Below, piece after piece: positions 28,170-37,889 of a stretch of DNA of 64,000 bases (positions are counted from its first letter, which is position 1; every line of letters starts with the position of its first letter). Source of the stretch: Rhodoferax sp. (lineage in GTDB: Bacteria > Pseudomonadota > Gammaproteobacteria > Burkholderiales > Burkholderiaceae_C); contig NZ_JAMPYG010000012.1 of assembly GCF_023700745.1 (NCBI RefSeq), forward strand, positions 1-64,000, written 5' to 3'. The notes beneath the pieces were generated by a model, which saw only the letters and a list, made by a program, of their open reading frames with translations, had not been told where the DNA came from and made no database searches. Made by a program: the position numbers and the translations under genes.

Positions 28170-29312
28170 TTACAGACCTTGGGGGCCCATTTGACGGCGG
28201 TACCAGGCGTGAAAATGCTGCATGCCGTCTTCCATCGGGCTTTGGTAGGGACCGACTTCGTTGTCGCCGCGCGTGAACAAGGCTTTGCGTCCGGCGTCCA
28301 TGCGTTCGCCAATTTCGTCGTCCTCGATGCAGGTTTCCATGTAGGCGGCTTGCTGGGCCTCGACAAATTCGCGCTCGAACGCGGCAATTTCCTCGGGGTA
28401 GAAAAATTCCACCTGGTTCAGTGTCTTGTCGGGACCCATCGGGTGCAGGGTGGACACTGTGAGCACATGCGGGTACCACTCGACCATGATGTGCGGGTAG
28501 TAGGTGAGCCAGATCGCGCCGCGTTCAGGCAGCGCGCCGTTGCGGTAGCTCAGCAGGGCATCGTGCCAGCGCCGGTACACCGGTGATCCCGGTTTGCCAA
28601 AGGCCTTGGAAACACCTACGGTTTGCACCGAGAACTGTTCGCCAAATTGCCAGTGCAGGTCGTCACAGGTGACAAAGTGGCCAAGGCCCGGGTGGAATGG
28701 ACCCACGTGGTAGTCCTCCAGATAGACCTCGATGAAGGTTTTCCAGTTGTAGTTGCACTCGTGCAACTCGACCTTGTCAAGCACATAGCCGGAAAAATCA
28801 AGATCCGTGCGATTGCTCATGCCCGCAAGCTCAGCGACAACATCGCGTCCGTTGTCTTCGAAAAGCAGGCCATTCCATTGGCGCAGCGGGTAGTTGCCCA
28901 GGTTCAGACAGGGATCGGTGGGAAAGTGGGGCGCGCCCATGAGCTTGCCCGCAGGTAGCCGGCCCGTGCTGTCGCCGGCGCTGTAAGTCCAGCGGTGAAT
29001 CGGGCAGACGATGTTGCCTGCCGCCGTGTTTTGCAGCGAGCCGCGCCCCTTGAGCATGAGGGCCTGGCGGTGCCGGCAGACGTTGGAGATCAGCTCGATG
29101 CCGCTGGGCGTGCGCACCAGCGCGCGGCCCTCACCCTCGTGCGCCAGTGTGGCGTAGTCGCCGACGTTGGGCACACTGGCGGCGTGCCCCACATAACGTG
29201 GTCCCCGCTGAAACAGGGTTTGCAATTCACGCTGGTAGAGCGCGGGATCAAAATAAGAACTAACTGGTAGTTGGCCGGTGGCCTGCTGCAGTTGAAGACT
29301 TAAATCAGACAT
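28170..29312 (-). CDS. Rieske non-heme iron oxygenase, alpha subunit
   Basis: Ring-hydroxylating-type oxygenase alpha chain of 380 residues. The Rieske [2Fe-2S] centre is bound by VCRHRQ (near 79) and CPIHRWTY (near 102). The mononuclear iron site is DYHVGPFHPG (near 198-203), and a downstream aspartate in the ETCIEDDEIGERMDAG region could be the third ligand. No beta subunit, ferredoxin or reductase gene is adjacent, so electrons must come from elsewhere. Related single-gene enzymes act on choline, carnitine or aromatic acids; I cannot choose between these. It is divergent from xseB. Confidence 0.87.
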   Translation of the reverse strand: MSDLSLQLQQATGQLPVSSYFDPALYQRELQTLFQRGPRYVGHAASVPNVGDYATLAHEGEGRALVRTPSGIELISNVCRHRQALMLKGRGSLQNTAAGNIVCPIHRWTYSAGDSTGRLPAGKLMGAPHFPTDPCLNLGNYPLRQWNGLLFEDNGRDVVAELAGMSNRTDLDFSGYVLDKVELHECNYNWKTFIEVYLEDYHVGPFHPGLGHFVTCDDLHWQFGEQFSVQTVGVSKAFGKPGSPVYRRWHDALLSYRNGALPERGAIWLTYYPHIMVEWYPHVLTVSTLHPMGPDKTLNQVEFFYPEEIAAFEREFVEAQQAAYMETCIEDDEIGERMDAGRKALFTRGDNEVGPYQSPMEDGMQHFHAWYRRQMGPQGL

Positions 29313-29496
29313 GGGTGACCTGACCTAAAGACTCCCCACAGGGAGATGCGCGGGTGACATGCGTCATGCGCGAGACAAAAAATCCAGCCGGGGCTGGCGC
29401 AATCAGCGCGAATTGTACCTTTGTGGCCGGGGTCGGTCAGTGGCTGGCAACAAAGCCTAAAATTACCCTCTTTTGCTTCCGGGAGAGTTGCGTTTT

Positions 29497-29739
29497 ATGG
29501 TTACTGCCGCCAAACACGGAGCCACCGCGCCCGCGCATTACGAAGCCGCGTTGCAGGAGCTTGAGCAACTGGTGGCCAGACTGGAGTCTGGCGACATGCC
29601 CCTGGAGCAGCTTCTCACGCAATACCAGCGGGGTGCAGAACTGTTGAAGTTCTGTCGGGATCGGCTGGCCGCCGTGGAAGACCAGATCAAGGTGCTGGAC
29701 CAGGGCACGCTCAAGACATGGACCAGCGAAACAGCATGA
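29497..29739 (+). CDS. xseB: Exodeoxyribonuclease VII small subunit
   Basis: Small helical subunit of 80 residues that binds XseA to form the single-strand exonuclease. [26 protein letters not shown] and [15 protein letters not shown] are the family's two helices. ATG 29497 has GGGAGAG upstream; the tracked start 8 codons earlier is less likely. The stop codon overlaps the ispA start (ATGA). XseB next to ispA and dxs is the standard arrangement in beta- and gammaproteobacteria. TAAAAT at 29458 is a possible -10 element. Confidence 0.93.
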   Translation: MVTAAKHGATAPAHYEAALQELEQLVARLESGDMPLEQLLTQYQRGAELLKFCRDRLAAVEDQIKVLDQGTLKTWTSETA

Positions 29740-30689
29740 GCGACCACTTTGATTTGAATCACTGGTGCAACCATTATCTGGCGCACGTGGAACAGGCGCT
29801 GGACAACTGGGTGAGTGTGGATGCCTCCGCTGATCTGGAGCATGCCGCGCCTGCTGAACTGATGGGGGCCATGCGTTATGCCGTGCTGGATGGCGGCAAA
29901 CGCTTGCGTCCCCTGCTGGTGTTCGCTGCTTTTGAGGCTGTCAGCAGCGACTTAACCCTGGTCAGCGTTCCCGCTGCGGCGTGTGATGCTGAAGCGGCTT
30001 TGCGTGCCGCTTGCGCGGTCGAACTGATCCACGCCTATTCCCTGGTGCACGATGACATGCCGTGTATGGACAACGACGTGTTGCGCCGTGGCAAACCCAC
30101 CGTCCACGTGGAATTCGGCGAGGCCAGCGCCTTGCTTGCGGGCGATGCGCTGCAGGCCCTGGCGTTTGAACTACTGACCCCCGATGCTGCTGTGGTGCCA
30201 GTCGGTCGACAGGCCCGCTTGTGCCGCTTGCTGGCGCGTGCAGCGGGTTGTGCCGGCATGGCCGGCGGCCAGGCCATCGACCTCGCCAGCGTCGGGCGGG
30301 CCCTGACCGAAGACCAGTTGCGGGAAATGCACCAGCTTAAAACCGGTGCCCTGCTGCAGGCCAGCGTCATGATGGGCGTGGCTTGCGGTGACGCCACTGC
30401 GAAGGCGCAGCAAGCCCTGCAGGCCTATGGTGCGGCCATGGGCCTGGCATTTCAGGTGGTCGACGACATTCTGGACGTCACCGCTGATTCAGCCACGTTG
30501 GGTAAAACGGCGGGCAAGGATCAGGCCCAGGACAAGCCTACTTATGTCTCACTGATGGGGCTGGAGCCCGCCCGTCTGTATGCACAGACCTTGTTTGATC
30601 AGGCCATGGCGGCGCTGGCGTCCAGTGGTTTGCCGGATACGCGTGCGCTGCAGGGGCTGGCAAGCCTGATCGTGCAGCGTTCCAGCTGA
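29736..30689 (+). CDS. ispA: Farnesyl diphosphate synthase
   Basis: Chain elongation of isopentenyl diphosphate with dimethylallyl and geranyl diphosphates gives farnesyl diphosphate. The 317-residue all-helical protein has the two aspartate-rich motifs: [13 protein letters not shown] (near 105) and [11 protein letters not shown] (near 243). [13 protein letters not shown] lies near residue 53 and [12 protein letters not shown] near 205. The start overlaps xseB by 4 bases, so translation is coupled. The tracked start 6 codons earlier is inside xseB and less likely. Confidence 0.95.
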   Translation: MSDHFDLNHWCNHYLAHVEQALDNWVSVDASADLEHAAPAELMGAMRYAVLDGGKRLRPLLVFAAFEAVSSDLTLVSVPAAACDAEAALRAACAVELIHAYSLVHDDMPCMDNDVLRRGKPTVHVEFGEASALLAGDALQALAFELLTPDAAVVPVGRQARLCRLLARAAGCAGMAGGQAIDLASVGRALTEDQLREMHQLKTGALLQASVMMGVACGDATAKAQQALQAYGAAMGLAFQVVDDILDVTADSATLGKTAGKDQAQDKPTYVSLMGLEPARLYAQTLFDQAMAALASSGLPDTRALQGLASLIVQRSS

Positions 30690-30718
30690 TGCACTGCCCG
30701 CTGTCAAAATTAGAACCT

Positions 30719-32593
30719 ATGTTGATGAATAACCCTTACCCCTTGTTGCAGACCATCCAGGCCCCGGCCGACCTGCGGCATTTGCAGCGTGAACAGCTTG
30801 ACACCCTGGCCACCGAACTGCGCGCCTTTTTGCTGGAAAGCGTTGCCAAGACAGGGGGTCACTTGAGTTCGAACCTGGGCACGGTTGAACTCACGGTGGC
30901 CTTGCACTATGTTTTCAATACGCCGCATGACCGGGTGGTGTGGGACGTGGGACACCAGACCTACCCGCACAAAATCCTGACCGGGCGGCGTGAGCGCATG
31001 GCTACGCTGCGCCAGTTGGGCGGCTTGAGCGGGTTCCCGCAGCGTGCCGAGAGCGAATTTGATGCCTTTGGCACGGCGCACTCCAGCACCTCGATCTCGG
31101 CGGCCCTGGGTATGGCCATGGCATCGCGCCTCAAAGGCGAAGACCGGCACGCGATCGCCGTCATCGGCGACGGCGCCATGACCGCCGGCATGGCTTTTGA
31201 AGCCATGAACAATGCCGGTGTCTCGGATTGCAATCTGCTGGTGATCCTGAACGACAACGACATGTCGATCAGCCCGCCGGTGGGCGCGCTCAACCGTTAC
31301 CTGGCCAAGCTGCTCAGTGGCCAGTTTTATGCCGCGGCCAAAAGTGCCAGCAAAAACGTGCTGCGTGGTGCGCCGCCGCTGCTGGAACTGGCACGCCGCA
31401 TTGAAGAGTCGGCCAAAGGCATGGTGAGCCGGGTCACCTTGTTCGAGAAATTTGGTTTCAACTACGTGGGGCCGATTGACGGCCACGACGTGCAGACTCT
31501 GGTGTCGGTGCTGGAAAACATCAAGCAGCTCAAGGGGCCACAGTTTTTGCACGTGGTCACTAAAAAAGGCCAGGGCTACAAGCTGGCCGAGGCCGACCCG
31601 GTGGCTTACCACGGCCCAGGCAAGTTTGATCCGGCGGTGGGCCTGCAAACATCAGCTGGCGCCAGCAAAATTACCTTTACCCAGGTTTTTGGTGACTGGT
31701 TGTGCGACATGGCTGCCGCTGACGACCGGCTGGTGGGCATCACGCCGGCCATGCGCGAGGGTTCGGGCATGGTGGCTTTTGAGCAGCGTTTCCCGCACCG
31801 CTATTTTGATGTGGGCATTGCCGAGCAGCACGCCGTCACCTTTGCCGCCGGGCTGGCCTGTGAAGGCCTGAAGCCGGTGGTGGCGATTTATTCCACTTTT
31901 TTGCAGCGCGCCTATGACCAGCTGATCCACGACGTGGCCATCCAGAATTTGCCGGTGGTGTTTGCACTGGATCGTGCCGGGCTGGTGGGGGCCGATGGTG
32001 CCACCCACGCCGGGGCCTATGACATTTCCTACTTGCGCTGCATCCCCAACATCAGCGTGGCTTGTCCGGCTGATGAAAACGAGTGCCGCCAGTTGCTCTG
32101 TACGGCATACGCCCAAAACGCGCCGGTCGCCGTGCGTTACCCGCGCGGCGCGGGTGCCGGTGTGGCGGTTAGCCGCACGCTTGACGCGCTGCCATTTGGC
32201 AAGGGTGAAATCCGCCGAAGCGGCCAGCGTGTGGCCATTCTGGCCTTTGGTACGCTGCTGTATCCGGCGCTCGACGCAGCGCAAGGCCTGGATGCCACCG
32301 TGGTGAACATGCGATGGGCCAAGCCGCTCGATGCGGACTTGCTGCTGCAAGTGGCGGCCAGCCACGAGACCCTGGTCACTTTGGAAGAGGGTGCCATCAT
32401 GGGCGGAGCGGGCAGCGCGGTGCTGGAAGCACTGGCTGCTGCCGGTATCACCCGGCCGGTGCTGCAACTGGGTTTGCCAGATGTTTTCATTGAACACGGT
32501 GACCCCGCCAGATTGCTGGCGTTGCAGGGGTTGGATGGGCCTGGTATTGAGGCCGCTATTCGCAACCGCTTTGCGTTAACGCAAGGTTCTTGA
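30719..32593 (+). CDS. dxs: 1-deoxy-D-xylulose-5-phosphate synthase
   Basis: First enzyme of the MEP isoprenoid pathway, condensing pyruvate and glyceraldehyde-3-phosphate with thiamine diphosphate. The protein has about 624 residues. The TPP motif is [20 protein letters not shown]...[11 protein letters not shown] (near 142-180). The central domain includes [27 protein letters not shown] (near 355) with the catalytic glutamate, and a transketolase C-domain ends the chain. I choose ATG 30719; 30689 and 30725 are alternatives. No SD is seen for any of them; CAAAAT ends 8 bases before 30719. It follows ispA closely and may share its transcript. Confidence 0.94.
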   Translation: MLMNNPYPLLQTIQAPADLRHLQREQLDTLATELRAFLLESVAKTGGHLSSNLGTVELTVALHYVFNTPHDRVVWDVGHQTYPHKILTGRRERMATLRQLGGLSGFPQRAESEFDAFGTAHSSTSISAALGMAMASRLKGEDRHAIAVIGDGAMTAGMAFEAMNNAGVSDCNLLVILNDNDMSISPPVGALNRYLAKLLSGQFYAAAKSASKNVLRGAPPLLELARRIEESAKGMVSRVTLFEKFGFNYVGPIDGHDVQTLVSVLENIKQLKGPQFLHVVTKKGQGYKLAEADPVAYHGPGKFDPAVGLQTSAGASKITFTQVFGDWLCDMAAADDRLVGITPAMREGSGMVAFEQRFPHRYFDVGIAEQHAVTFAAGLACEGLKPVVAIYSTFLQRAYDQLIHDVAIQNLPVVFALDRAGLVGADGATHAGAYDISYLRCIPNISVACPADENECRQLLCTAYAQNAPVAVRYPRGAGAGVAVSRTLDALPFGKGEIRRSGQRVAILAFGTLLYPALDAAQGLDATVVNMRWAKPLDADLLLQVAASHETLVTLEEGAIMGGAGSAVLEALAAAGITRPVLQLGLPDVFIEHGDPARLLALQGLDGPGIEAAIRNRFALTQGS

Positions 32594-32731
32594 AGGCGAC
32601 AGCTATTTATGAGGGTAAACCCACAGGTTTGCCGGTGGTTCGCTTCTTAGAATATCAGGTGACTCTTATTCGCCATGTTCATGTTCATTCGCATGCAGGC
32701 TTTTTCAATCAACTACAGCAGGAGTAAATCA

Positions 32732-33817
32732 ATGGATCGTCGTTCGCTCATTAAAAACGCAGGTATCGCGGGTGTTCTGGCCGCAGGCGCTGCACCGGCC
32801 GTGCATGCCCAGGGGGCCAATGTGCGCTGGCGCCTGGCTTCGAGCTTTCCCAAGTCATTGGCCACCATCTTTGGCAGCGCCGAGATGTTTGCCAAGACCA
32901 TCAAGGCCCTGTCAGGCGGCAAGTTTGAAGTGTCGGTGCATGCCGCTGGCGAATTGATGCCTGCTTTTGGCGTGGTCGACGGTATCCAGAACGGCACGGT
33001 TGAGATGGCTCAGACAGCGTCCTACTATTTCACTGGCAAGGACCCCATTTTTGCCTTTGGCTGCGCCGTTCCCTTTGGCCTGACCGCGCGCCAGATGGAC
33101 GCCTGGATGGAGCACGGTAATGGCCGCAAGCTGATGGATGATTTTTATGCCAAGTACAACATCAAGAGTCGCAGCGCGGGGAACACCGGCACGCAAATGG
33201 GTGGCTGGTACCGCAAGGAAATCAAGTCCGCCAAAGACCTCAAGGGTCTGAAAATGCGCATGGGCGGCGGCTTGTTTGGCGAGGCCATGCAAAAGCTTGG
33301 TGTGGTGTCGCAGAACATGCCGGCCGGTGAGGTCTATCAGGCGCTTGAAAAAGGCACGCTGGACGCCACCGAGTTCGTCGGTCCTTACGATGACCAGAAA
33401 CTGGGCTTCAACAAGGTGGCCCCTTTCTATTACTACCCCGGCTGGTGGGAAGGTGGCGCAGAGCTTGAGTTTTTCATCAACACCAAGGCCTATGCGGCAC
33501 TGTCGCCTGAATACCAGGCCATGGTGGACGTCGCCACTGCTGTGGCTGCCCGTGACATGACTGCCAAGTACGATGCGTTCAATCCGATTGCCCTGAAGAG
33601 TCTGGTCGCTGACAAAACTCAACTCAAGCCCTTTTCCAAGGACATCATGGATGCGGGCTTCAAGGCATCCATGGAAGTATTTGCCGAGCACGAAGCCAAG
33701 TCCCCCGAATTCAAGAAAATTCACCGGGACATGCGCGCCTTCCAGCGTGATCAGCTCCTGTGGCTGCGTTTTTCCGAATTGCGCTTCGACAACTACATGA
33801 CGACAGCCAAGATTTAA
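32732..33817 (+). CDS. dctP: TRAP transporter solute-binding protein (first copy)
   Basis: Periplasmic binding component (361 residues) for a TRAP uptake system. The N-terminal MDRRSLIKNAG is a twin-arginine-type signal, cleaved near VHAQ. RWRLASSFPKSLATIFG, FEVSVHAAGELMPAFGVVDGIQNGTVEM and YYYPGWWEGGAEL place it with the TakP/DctP group that binds 2-oxoacids or related carboxylates. CAGGAG precedes ATG 32732; the tracked start 19 codons earlier adds no signal-like sequence. A paralogue follows after 260 bases, and a strong terminator lies between. Confidence 0.9.
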   Translation: MDRRSLIKNAGIAGVLAAGAAPAVHAQGANVRWRLASSFPKSLATIFGSAEMFAKTIKALSGGKFEVSVHAAGELMPAFGVVDGIQNGTVEMAQTASYYFTGKDPIFAFGCAVPFGLTARQMDAWMEHGNGRKLMDDFYAKYNIKSRSAGNTGTQMGGWYRKEIKSAKDLKGLKMRMGGGLFGEAMQKLGVVSQNMPAGEVYQALEKGTLDATEFVGPYDDQKLGFNKVAPFYYYPGWWEGGAELEFFINTKAYAALSPEYQAMVDVATAVAARDMTAKYDAFNPIALKSLVADKTQLKPFSKDIMDAGFKASMEVFAEHEAKSPEFKKIHRDMRAFQRDQLLWLRFSELRFDNYMTTAKI

Positions 33818-33844
33818 ACGGCTCATTCATAAGTTCTCATGTCA

Positions 33845-33884
33845 CGCCCCCAAAAGCACACAAGGTGCTTTTGGGGGCGTTTTT
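33845..33884 (+). terminator. Strong terminator after the first dctP
   Basis: CGCCCCCAAAAGCAC and GTGCTTTTGGGGGCG make a perfect 15-base stem with loop ACAAG, followed by TTTTT. It separates the two dctP copies. Just after it GTTTTTGTTTGCA is duplicated in tandem. Confidence 0.92.
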
Positions 33885-34077
33885 GTTTGCAGTTTTTGTT
33901 TGCAGTTTGCAGCATGCGAATTTTTTGATTCAGGTTGAAAATTTATGTGCCACTGCATGAAGAAAATTTGAAACAGGGCTTTCATCCCGTTCCTAAAATG
34001 CGCTGTGATTCTTTGTAGTCATAACGCTCCTTCAGGGAGTGTGTATTTTTTAAATTAACAATTTCAGGAGAAAAGAG

Positions 34078-35157
34078 ATGGATCGTCGTTCCCTTATCAA
34101 ACACGCCGGTATGGCCGGTGTCCTGGCGGCTGGCGCCGCGCCTGCTGTCCATGCACAGGCGGCCCTGCGCTGGCGCCTGGCTTCGAGTTTTCCAAAATCA
34201 CTCGATGTCCTGATTGGTGGAACCGAGCAATTTGCCAAGGAAGTCAGCGCCATGTCGGGTGGCAAGTTCACCATTTCCGTGCACACAGCCGGTGAATTGA
34301 TGCCTGCCTTTGGCGTTGTCGACGGCGTGCAGAACGGCACGGTGGAGTGTGCCCATACCGCCCCCTACTATTTCTTTGGCAAGGATGAATCGTTTGCGCT
34401 GGACTGCTCGATTCCGTTCGGTCTCAATTCTCGCCAGTTGACCGCCTGGATGTTTGCCGGCAATGGCTTGAAGTTGATGCGCGAGTTCTACAGCAACTTC
34501 AATATTGTCAATTTCCCGATGGGCAATTCAGGTGCCCAGATGGGGGGCTGGTACCGCAAGGAAATCAAGACGCTGGCCGACATGAAGGGCATGAAAATGC
34601 GCATCGGCGGTTTTGGCGGCCGAATTCTTGAGCGTCTGGGCGGTGTGCCGCAAAATATTCCTGCCGGTGAAATCTACCAGGCACTGGAAAAAGGCACGGT
34701 TGACGCCGCTGAGTGGATCGGACCGCACGACGACCTGAAGCTGGGGCTGTACAAGGTAGCGCCTCATTACTACTATCCTGGCTGGTGGGAAGGCAGCACG
34801 CAATTCTCCCTGTATGTCAACCAGAAGGCTTATGACGGTTTGTCGCCTGAAAACAAGGTGATCATCCAGGCGGCTTCTTCGCGTGCCCATGTGTCGATCC
34901 AGGCCGACTACGACTATAAGAATCCGGGTGCTCTCAAGCAACTGGTGAGTCAAGGCGCCAAATTGCACCCGTTCTCCAATGACATCATGAAAGCAGCTTT
35001 CAAGGCGACCGAGGATGTCTACGCCGAGCTGAGTGCCAAGAACCCGAACTGGAAGAAGATTTATGGGGATATGAAGCCGTTCCGTGCAGACGCCAACCTT
35101 TGGGCCCGCTTTACCGAACAGCGTTTTGACAGCTTCATGCAGTCGCAAAAACTGTAA
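34078..35157 (+). CDS. dctP: TRAP transporter solute-binding protein (second copy)
   Basis: Paralogue (359 residues) of the preceding binding protein, sharing the MDRRSLIKHAG twin-arginine signal, the RWRLASSFPKS opening, the ISVHTAGELMPAFGVVDG segment and YYYPGWWEGSTQF. Differences cluster in the substrate cleft region (ALDCSIPFGLNSRQ instead of AFGCAVPFGLTARQ), so the two may bind different carboxylates. AGGAG lies 10 bases before the ATG. TAAAAT at 33994 is a possible -10. Independent terminators on both sides mean the two copies are separate transcripts. Confidence 0.9.
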   Translation: MDRRSLIKHAGMAGVLAAGAAPAVHAQAALRWRLASSFPKSLDVLIGGTEQFAKEVSAMSGGKFTISVHTAGELMPAFGVVDGVQNGTVECAHTAPYYFFGKDESFALDCSIPFGLNSRQLTAWMFAGNGLKLMREFYSNFNIVNFPMGNSGAQMGGWYRKEIKTLADMKGMKMRIGGFGGRILERLGGVPQNIPAGEIYQALEKGTVDAAEWIGPHDDLKLGLYKVAPHYYYPGWWEGSTQFSLYVNQKAYDGLSPENKVIIQAASSRAHVSIQADYDYKNPGALKQLVSQGAKLHPFSNDIMKAAFKATEDVYAELSAKNPNWKKIYGDMKPFRADANLWARFTEQRFDSFMQSQKL

Positions 35158-35170
35158 GCTGTCTCTGCTG

Positions 35171-35200
35171 AAAAAACCGCGCTGCTGCGCGGTTTTTTTT
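35171..35200 (+). terminator. Terminator after the second dctP
   Basis: ACCGCGC-TGCT-GCGCGGT with flanking A-run and eight T bases forms a classic hairpin of up to 12 pairs. Its symmetry would also let it stop readthrough from the minus strand. Confidence 0.93.
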
Positions 35201-35269
35201 ATCTGGATGAAGGCAAGAAAACGCCAGCGGTCTCGCGACGCCGGCCTTTCATTGCGTTCTCGGGTCAGC

Positions 35270-37120
35270 TCAGGGCTTGGCCTTCTTTGCGTCCTTGGCA
35301 ATGGCCTCCTGCATGGCTTTCATGGGGTCGATTTCCTCTTCCAATGCGGGGGGTGCTTCCAAGGCGGCCGGGGCGTTGCTGTCATTGGCAGTTCCTGAAT
35401 CCTCAGGAGGCTCGGTCTGTTCGGTCTCGGTCAGCGGTTCCACATCATGCATTTGCAGCTGCTCCATGACCGCGGCGTCGCTCAAACCCTTGTCTTTGGA
35501 CATGTTGCCTACCACCAGTGACGGGAAAGTCATGATGGCTGCCACCATGATGAGCTGCAACACGATGAAGGCAATGGAACCCTTGTAGATCTCGTTGGTG
35601 CTCACGGCCTTGATGGTCTTGCTGGTCACGCGGTCTTTGTAGTCGAACTTGGCGGCCACGCTGCGCAGGTAAAACAGGGCAAAACCAAAGGGCGGTGTCA
35701 GGAACGAGGTTTGCAGGTTCATGGCAATGATCACGCCGAACCAGATCATCGCCATGTCGGGCGTCATGCCGGGCACCAGACCGGGCAGGATTTTTTCGGC
35801 CACCGGGGCCAGCAAAGGCAGCACGATAAAGGCAATCTCGAAGAAGTCGATGAACATGCCCAGCACGAAAACCAGCAGGTTGACCACAATCAAAAAGCCC
35901 CAGCCACCCCCTGGCATGTCGGTAAACAGATGCTCAACCCAGATGTGGCCATCGGCGGCGTTGAAAGTGAAACTGAAGACTGTGGAGCCAATCAGGATGA
36001 ACAGCACGAACGTGGCCAGTTTGGCGGTGTTTTCCAGTGCCTGATTGAGCAGCGGCATGCTGAGGCGCTTCTTGCCGATGGCCAGGATCAGGGCACCGAG
36101 CGCGCCCATGGCGCCGCCCTCGGTAGGCGTAGCAACGCCCAGGAAAATCGTGCCCAGCACCAGGAAGATCAGGATCAGTGGCGGCATCAGCACAAACGTG
36201 ACCTGCTCGGCCAGTCGTGACAGCAGGCCCATTTTGGTGATGCGGTTGAGCAGCGCCAGCACCAGGCCGGTGATGGAGGCCAGCGTCAGCGTCATGATGA
36301 CGATTTCGTCACCAGCCGAAGGGATGCTGCGTTCCAGCCAGCGCGTCATCAGGGTGTCGTGCACCTGGGCCCAGCTCCAGCCGACGGCCGAACAAATGAG
36401 CACCAGCACCAGCAGCGACTTGTGGCCCGAGCTGCCATTGGCCTCGCGGTAGATACGGGCCTCTTGCGGCAGCGCAGGCACCCAGGCCGGTTTCACCAGC
36501 GCCACGATCACCACAAACACGATGTACAGGCCGACCAGCAGCAGACCGGGCAGCAGGGCACCAGCGTACATGTCGCCCACCGAGCGGCCCAATTGGTCGG
36601 CCAGCACAATCAGCACCAGCGACGGCGGTATGGCTTGCGCCAGCGTGCCCGAGGCCGTGATGGCCCCGGTGGCAATGACCCGGTTGTAACCGTAACGCAG
36701 CATGATGGGCAGAGAAATCAGACCCATGGAGATCACCGCAGCCGCCACCACGCCGGTGGTTGCGGCCAGCAGTGCGCCCACCAGGATCACCGCAATGGCG
36801 AGGCCACCGCGTAGCGGGCCAAAGACCTGGCCCACAGTCTCAAGCAAATCCTCGGCCATGCCCGAGCGTTCCAGAATAATCCCCATGAAGGTGAAAAATG
36901 GGATCGCCAACAGCGTGTCGTTTTGCATAATGCCGAAGATGCGCAGGGGCAGGGCCTGAAACAGTGACGGCGGAAAAATGCCGGCCTCCATGCCGATAAA
37001 GCCAAAACCCAGACCGGTAGCGGCCAGGGCGAAAGCAACGGGGAAACCAGTCAGCAAGAAGGCGAACAGGCCACAGAACATGAGCGGCACAAATTGCTGT
37101 GCCAAAAAGGTGGTTTGCAT
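35270..37120 (-). CDS. dctM: TRAP transporter large permease (DctM), extended
   Basis: Twelve-helix membrane subunit driving solute uptake with the sodium or proton gradient. At 616 residues it is much longer than the usual 430 or so. Family segments are GMEAGIFPPSLFQALPLRIFG, NDTLLAIPFFTFMGIILERSGMAEDLL, AITASGTLAQAIPPSLVL (near 155) and GVATPTEGGAMGALGAL (near 330). The extra length comes from a central insertion (about 200-270) and a C-terminal acidic, Pro/Ala-rich tail from about 545 ending KAMQEAIAKDAKKAKP. It begins directly after the dctQ stop codon and converges on the two dctP genes. Confidence 0.92.
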   Translation of the reverse strand: MQTTFLAQQFVPLMFCGLFAFLLTGFPVAFALAATGLGFGFIGMEAGIFPPSLFQALPLRIFGIMQNDTLLAIPFFTFMGIILERSGMAEDLLETVGQVFGPLRGGLAIAVILVGALLAATTGVVAAAVISMGLISLPIMLRYGYNRVIATGAITASGTLAQAIPPSLVLIVLADQLGRSVGDMYAGALLPGLLLVGLYIVFVVIVALVKPAWVPALPQEARIYREANGSSGHKSLLVLVLICSAVGWSWAQVHDTLMTRWLERSIPSAGDEIVIMTLTLASITGLVLALLNRITKMGLLSRLAEQVTFVLMPPLILIFLVLGTIFLGVATPTEGGAMGALGALILAIGKKRLSMPLLNQALENTAKLATFVLFILIGSTVFSFTFNAADGHIWVEHLFTDMPGGGWGFLIVVNLLVFVLGMFIDFFEIAFIVLPLLAPVAEKILPGLVPGMTPDMAMIWFGVIIAMNLQTSFLTPPFGFALFYLRSVAAKFDYKDRVTSKTIKAVSTNEIYKGSIAFIVLQLIMVAAIMTFPSLVVGNMSKDKGLSDAAVMEQLQMHDVEPLTETEQTEPPEDSGTANDSNAPAALEAPPALEEEIDPMKAMQEAIAKDAKKAKP

Positions 37121-37723
37121 TTATTTGCCCTCTGCCAATTTGCGCGCGACGATCGCTTCGAGTTCTTCCATGTGTTTTTCTTCGTCGGATTTGCTGACTT
37201 CATGAGACAGCACATCAGGCCCTTCACCCCTTAAAAAAGCAATACGTTTGATCAGCTCGGACAGACCCTGTAAAGCCAGCAGCGAAAAACCCAGGGGAAT
37301 CAAGCCGTAGGCGGGCCAGCGGATCAGGCCACCGGCGTTTTGTGACATTTCGCTGGTGGCCAAGGCGTTCGTGAATAGCGGCCAGCTCAGCACGATGGAA
37401 AGCATGCAGAACGGAAACAGCACGGCAATGATGCCGATCACGTCAATCCAGTTGCGCGTGCGCGCCGTCAGTTTGGTGGCGATAAAGTCAATGCGCACAT
37501 GTGAATTTTTCAGGAAACCATAACCGGCACCCATCAGGAAAACAGCGGCAAACAGGTACCACTGGATTTCGAGCAGGCCATTGGAACTGACGTTGAATAT
37601 TTTGCGCACAATGGCATTGCCTGCGCTGATCAGTGTGGTGGCGAGGATCAGCCACATGGTGACTTTGCCGATCCAGGTGGTGATCTTGTCGATCAGCCGG
37701 GACAGCGCGAGAAATGGGGTCAT
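37121..37723 (-). CDS. dctQ: TRAP transporter small permease (DctQ)
   Basis: Four-helix subunit of 200 residues that pairs with DctM. MWLILATTLISAGNAIVRKIFN (helix 1), EIQWYLFAAVFLMGAGYGFLKNSHVRIDF (helix 2, family hallmark) and two further helices near 95-115 and 135-155 are seen. A polar C-terminal tail (ATARKLAEGK-like) follows. It starts the dctQM operon on the minus strand. The dctP genes are on the opposite strand, so the complete transporter needs convergent units to be co-regulated. Confidence 0.9.
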   Translation of the reverse strand: MTPFLALSRLIDKITTWIGKVTMWLILATTLISAGNAIVRKIFNVSSNGLLEIQWYLFAAVFLMGAGYGFLKNSHVRIDFIATKLTARTRNWIDVIGIIAVLFPFCMLSIVLSWPLFTNALATSEMSQNAGGLIRWPAYGLIPLGFSLLALQGLSELIKRIAFLRGEGPDVLSHEVSKSDEEKHMEELEAIVARKLAEGK

Positions 37724-37889
37724 GGTGTCTCCATTATTTGAATGTTGCGCAGGTGAACCACGGTAATGGTTTCGTGCGGTCTGAAAGACGCTGGAGTTTA
37801 GCGTTTAAGGTTTGAAAGTTGGCATGATCAATTTTAGGTGTAGGCGTGAAATTTTTGTTGCCGCCCCAACCATGATGTCATGGTGAGCA

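Noticed and set aside
33879-33912. Tandem GTTTTTGTTTGCA copies as a possible CRISPR or regulatory array
   Set aside because: Only two and a half short copies without spacers; simple slippage duplication after a terminator.
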